DNA of 15,043 nucleotides, from positions 1-15,043 of the forward strand of contig JBDSTZ010000130.1 in NCBI GenBank assembly GCA_039927975.1, in the 5' to 3' direction. Positions within the stretch are counted from its first letter, which is position 1. Every line of letters starts with the position of its first letter. Positions 12,881 through 15,043 of this stretch are shown here, piece by piece. This DNA comes from JBDSTZ01 sp039927975. Its GTDB lineage: Bacteria; Pseudomonadota; Gammaproteobacteria; Burkholderiales; Burkholderiaceae_D. The notes beneath the pieces are model-generated. The model saw nothing but the letters and a program-made list of their open reading frames with translations, had not been told where the DNA came from and did not search any database. The translations under genes and the position numbers were made by a program.

Positions 12881-12896
12881 TGGCACGAAGGTTGCT
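12881..12896 (+). promoter_or_regulatory. Sigma-54 (RpoN) -24/-12 promoter of the plus-strand genes
   Basis: TGGCACG-AAGG-TTGCT is a perfect match to TGGCACG-N4-TTGCW with correct spacing. The predicted start is near 12907, leaving a 24-nt leader that includes the GGAG ribosome site at 12921-12924 before the ATG at 12931. Confidence 0.9.
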
Positions 12897-12930
12897 GATA
12901 GAAGCAGACATCATCAACCCGGAGAACTGT

Positions 12931-13377
12931 ATGACCAAGACCCTGACGAATCCGTCGACCCGCGCGCGCCTGGCGCTGCTGGCGCTGGCGGCCGGCCTGG
13001 CGGTGACGCCTGCGCAGGCGCATCACGCCTTCGCCGCCGAATTCGACGCCAACCAGCCGATCGACCTGAAAGGCACCATCACCAAGGCCAAGTGGGTCAA
13101 TCCGCACAGCTGGCTGTTCTTCGATGTGAAGGGCGCCGACGGCAAGACCACCAACTGGGGCGTGGAGTTCGGCGCGCCCAACGCGCTGGCCAACAAGGGC
13201 CTGACCAAGTCCGACCTGAAGGCCGGCGACGAAGTGGCGATCAAGGGCTACCGCTCGAAGAACGGCGAAGCGTTCGGCTACAGCGTGTTCGTCACGCTGG
13301 CCGACGGCCGCTCGTTCCAGACCGGCGGCGCGCAGGATGCGCCGCCCCCCGCTGCCGCCGCGCCGGCCGCGCGCTGA
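12931..13377 (+). CDS. Exported DUF6152-family protein
   Basis: Predicted periplasmic protein of 148 aa and first gene of the plus transcript. The ATG at 12931 has GGAG at 12921-12924 and exposes a Sec signal peptide (1-30, ending TPAQA). The in-frame extension upstream runs through the promoter and was rejected. The DUF6152 hallmarks are HHAFAAEFD (31-39), LKGTITKAKWVNPHSWLFFDV (46-66), NWGVEFGAPNALANKGL (75-91) and LKAGDEVAIKGYRSKNGEA (96-114). If cleavage follows AQA, the mature protein begins His-His. Together with His59, this could form a metal site, though that is untested. The tail is Pro/Ala-rich. Family function is unknown. It heads an operon with two related exported proteins and is controlled by the sigma-54 promoter at 12881-12896. 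Confidence 0.9.
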   Translation: MTKTLTNPSTRARLALLALAAGLAVTPAQAHHAFAAEFDANQPIDLKGTITKAKWVNPHSWLFFDVKGADGKTTNWGVEFGAPNALANKGLTKSDLKAGDEVAIKGYRSKNGEAFGYSVFVTLADGRSFQTGGAQDAPPPAAAAPAAR

Positions 13378-13379
13378 TT

Positions 13380-13386
13380 GGAGAAG
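13380..13386 (+). promoter_or_regulatory. Ribosome-binding site fixing a TTG start
   Basis: GGAGAAG lies 5 nt before the TTG at 13392. The reading frame has no ATG or GTG nearby that would preserve the signal peptide, so this site decides the start. Confidence 0.75.
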
Positions 13387-13391
13387 CGACC

Positions 13392-14171
13392 TTGAATTCT
13401 CCAGTTACCACCAGGGCTGCACGCCTGATCGCCGCCGCGTTCGCGGCGCTGCTGGCAGCCGCCAGCGTCAGCGCCGCCGGCGTCGAGAAGATCCCGCGCA
13501 CGGCCGCCGGCAAGCCCGATTTTTCGGGCATCTGGCAAACCACCAGCGCGGCCGACTACGATCTCGAACCGCATTCGGCGCGCAAGGACGCGCCGCCCGG
13601 CGCCGGCATCGTCGAAGGCGGCACGATTCCCTACCTGCCGGCCGCGCTGGCCCAGCGCAAGAAGAATTTCGAGCTGCGCGGCACGCTCGATCCGCGCGTG
13701 CGCGGCTGGACCCTCGGCACGCCGCGCGCGGTGTATTACCCCGAGCCTTTCCAGATTTTCCAGCGCGCGCGCGACCTGACGCTGATGCATCAGTTCGGCC
13801 ATTCGGTGCGCACCATCCACACCAACGGCACGCCCCACCCGGGCGGCGAGACGCATGAATTCTGGCTCGGCGACTCGCGCGGCAAATGGGAGGGCGACAC
13901 GCTGGTGGTCGACGTCGTCGACTTCAACGACGAGACCTGGCTCGACAGCGCAGGCAACTACCACAGCGACGCGCTGCACGTCGTCGAGCGCTGGAAGCTG
14001 GTCGACGCCAACACGATCGAGTACAAGGCGCGCATCGAGGACCCGAAGGTGTTCAGCGCGCCGTGGAATATCAGCGTGTTCCTGCATCGCCACCGCGAGA
14101 AGAACTTCCAGCTGATCGAGGACTACCGCACCACGATCGACTACGAACAGTACTACCCGCCCAAGCCATGA
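13392..14171 (+). CDS. Exported protein of unknown function, PDFSGIW type
   Basis: Predicted periplasmic protein of 259 aa starting at TTG, 14 nt after the DUF6152 stop and with a well-placed GGAGAAG. The signal peptide spans about 1-29 (AAFAALLAAASVSAAG). The mature part begins KPDFSGIWQTTSAADYDLEP (41-60). It also has YYPEPFQIFQ, the His-containing LMHQFGHSVRTIHTNGTPHP (131-150), FWLGDSRGKWEGDTLVVDVV (157-176) and YHSDALHVVERW (190-201). I recognise this as a recurring uncharacterised type, often seen beside DUF6152 genes, but know of no proven activity. The FWLGDSRGKWEGDTLVVDV block and what follows align with the next gene, so the two are diverged paralogs. Several conserved His and acidic residues could bind a metal or a sugar-like ligand. 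Its stop overlaps an ATG at 14168. Confidence 0.85.
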   Translation: MNSPVTTRAARLIAAAFAALLAAASVSAAGVEKIPRTAAGKPDFSGIWQTTSAADYDLEPHSARKDAPPGAGIVEGGTIPYLPAALAQRKKNFELRGTLDPRVRGWTLGTPRAVYYPEPFQIFQRARDLTLMHQFGHSVRTIHTNGTPHPGGETHEFWLGDSRGKWEGDTLVVDVVDFNDETWLDSAGNYHSDALHVVERWKLVDANTIEYKARIEDPKVFSAPWNISVFLHRHREKNFQLIEDYRTTIDYEQYYPPKP

Positions 14172-14203
14172 GCGATACCGCAAACCGAACCAGCAGGAGC
14201 ACC

Positions 14204-15043
14204 ATGAATACCATTTACACCGCGCGCACGCGTCAGCGGTTGATCATCGCGGCCGCCATCCTGGCGATGGCCAGCGCCGCCGCGCTGGCGCAGACGCCGG
14301 CCGCAGCGCCGGCCTCCGCGCCCGCCGCCAAGGCCGGCAACAAGATCAGTTTCGAGCCCACCTTCACGGTGGTCGAACCGGGCAAGTGGAGCGGCCACCG
14401 GCTGGCCGACGGCCAGCCCGACGTCGAGGGACACTGGTCCAACACGGTGTCCAACCACAGCAACTTCACCGATCCGCAGGGCGGCATTCCGGGCGATCCG
14501 GCGCCGCCGCGCCGTCCGCTCGGGCCGCGCGAGTCGCGCGCGCCGAGCCGGGTCAGCGATCCGGCCGACGGCCAGGTGCCGTTCCAGCCGTGGGCGCGCG
14601 CCAAACAGCAGGAGTTCCTGGCCAACTTCCACAACCCGACCAAGCCGCAGTACATCGAGCCGCTGGCGCGCTGCGCGCCGGGCGGCATACCGAAGTCGCT
14701 GATGTGGCATGGCTACGAGATCCGCCAGTTTCCCGGTTACGTGCTGTTCCTGTTCGATTCGGGCAGCCGCGTGATCCACCTCGATAACAAGCCGCACCTG
14801 CCGGCCAATATCAAGCTGTGGAACGCCGATTCGCGCGGCCACTGGGAAGGCAACACCCTGGTGGTGGACGTCACCAACAACAACGGCAAGGCGCTGTTCG
14901 GCCGCACCGGCGAATTCGCCAGCGAGAACGTGCAGGTGAGCGAGCGTTATGTGTTCTCCAACGATGGCCAGCGTTACACGTATCACGGCACCTTCACCGA
15001 TCCGACCGTGTACACGCGGCCGTGGACGGCGACGATTCCGGCC
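14204..15043 (+). CDS. Exported protein of unknown function, paralog of the previous gene (3' end outside window)
   Basis: The frame is open to the last base, giving 280 residues without a stop. The chosen ATG at 14204 follows AGGAG (14195-14199) and exposes a signal peptide (about 1-29, ending AAALA) followed by an Ala/Pro linker. An in-frame ATG at 14168, overlapping the previous stop as ATGA, would add 12 residues and is a possible coupled start. The body contains PDVEGHWSN (72-80), VPFQPWARAKQQEF (125-138), CAPGGIPKSLMW (157-168), a lone Cys157, and KLWNADSRGHWEGNTLVVDV (204-223), then FGRTGEFASENVQVSERY and FTDPTVYTRPWT. This last part is collinear with the previous gene. The type is widespread but uncharacterised. 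A secreted binding or hydrolytic role is possible, but no catalytic motif is recognisable. Confidence 0.85.
   Translation, partial: MNTIYTARTRQRLIIAAAILAMASAAALAQTPAAAPASAPAAKAGNKISFEPTFTVVEPGKWSGHRLADGQPDVEGHWSNTVSNHSNFTDPQGGIPGDPAPPRRPLGPRESRAPSRVSDPADGQVPFQPWARAKQQEFLANFHNPTKPQYIEPLARCAPGGIPKSLMWHGYEIRQFPGYVLFLFDSGSRVIHLDNKPHLPANIKLWNADSRGHWEGNTLVVDVTNNNGKALFGRTGEFASENVQVSERYVFSNDGQRYTYHGTFTDPTVYTRPWTATIPA

Noticed and set aside
12682..12930. In-frame upstream extension of the DUF6152 gene
   Set aside because: It would run through the sigma-54 promoter and activator dyads and hide the signal peptide. The ATG at 12931 has GGAG in front.
1..15043. tRNA, rRNA, CRISPR array, insertion sequence or phage genes
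   Set aside because: I saw no array of spaced repeats, transposase, integrase, or cloverleaf/rRNA-like sequence. Gaps other than 12589-12930 are all under 75 bp.

Overview
The window is GC-rich, gene-dense DNA from a Gram-negative bacterium. It encodes two TonB-dependent outer-membrane receptors and many Sec-exported periplasmic proteins. The style (FdxA-type ferredoxin, subclass-I ferredoxin-NADP reductase, sigma-54/IHF promoters) fits a betaproteobacterium, perhaps an Oxalobacteraceae member such as Massilia or Duganella. That placement is inference; no rRNA or tRNA is present to confirm it.

Region 1 (1-5872, + strand) is one tightly packed operon entering from the left. In order it holds the end of an FdxA-type ferredoxin, a sulfonate/nitrate-type ABC importer (substrate-binding protein, permease, ATPase), a small DUF971 zinc protein, a ferredoxin-NADP reductase and a YeiH-family putative sulfate exporter. 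Read together, this suggests uptake of a small oxyanion or organosulfur compound, ferredoxin-linked redox chemistry on it, and disposal of sulfite or sulfate. The enzyme that would do the chemistry is not in the window and is probably upstream. The binding protein carries an unusual C-terminal domain that resembles NosL. A hairpin at 5875-5905 separates this operon from the convergent one.

Region 2 (5916-12588, - strand), in transcription order, holds an exported rhodanese-like protein without its catalytic cysteine, two tandem DUF6644-like membrane proteins, an exported HbpS/GlcG-type protein and two dissimilar TonB-dependent receptors.

Region 3 (12931-15043, + strand) is divergent from region 2. 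It holds an exported DUF6152 protein and two related exported proteins of unknown function; the second runs off the right edge.

The 342-bp gap between regions 2 and 3 (12589-12930) is the most striking part of the window. On each side it has a near-perfect or perfect sigma-54 (-24/-12) promoter. Each promoter has an IHF-consensus site centred about 60 bp upstream of its predicted start. Between them lie two GTTG/CAAC inverted repeats, placed where a sigma-54 activator would bind to serve both promoters. Regions 2 and 3 therefore look like one co-regulated regulon. Every product visible in it is predicted to be exported or membrane-embedded, and no cytoplasmic enzyme is present. I regard it as a candidate undescribed envelope uptake/processing system of unknown substrate.
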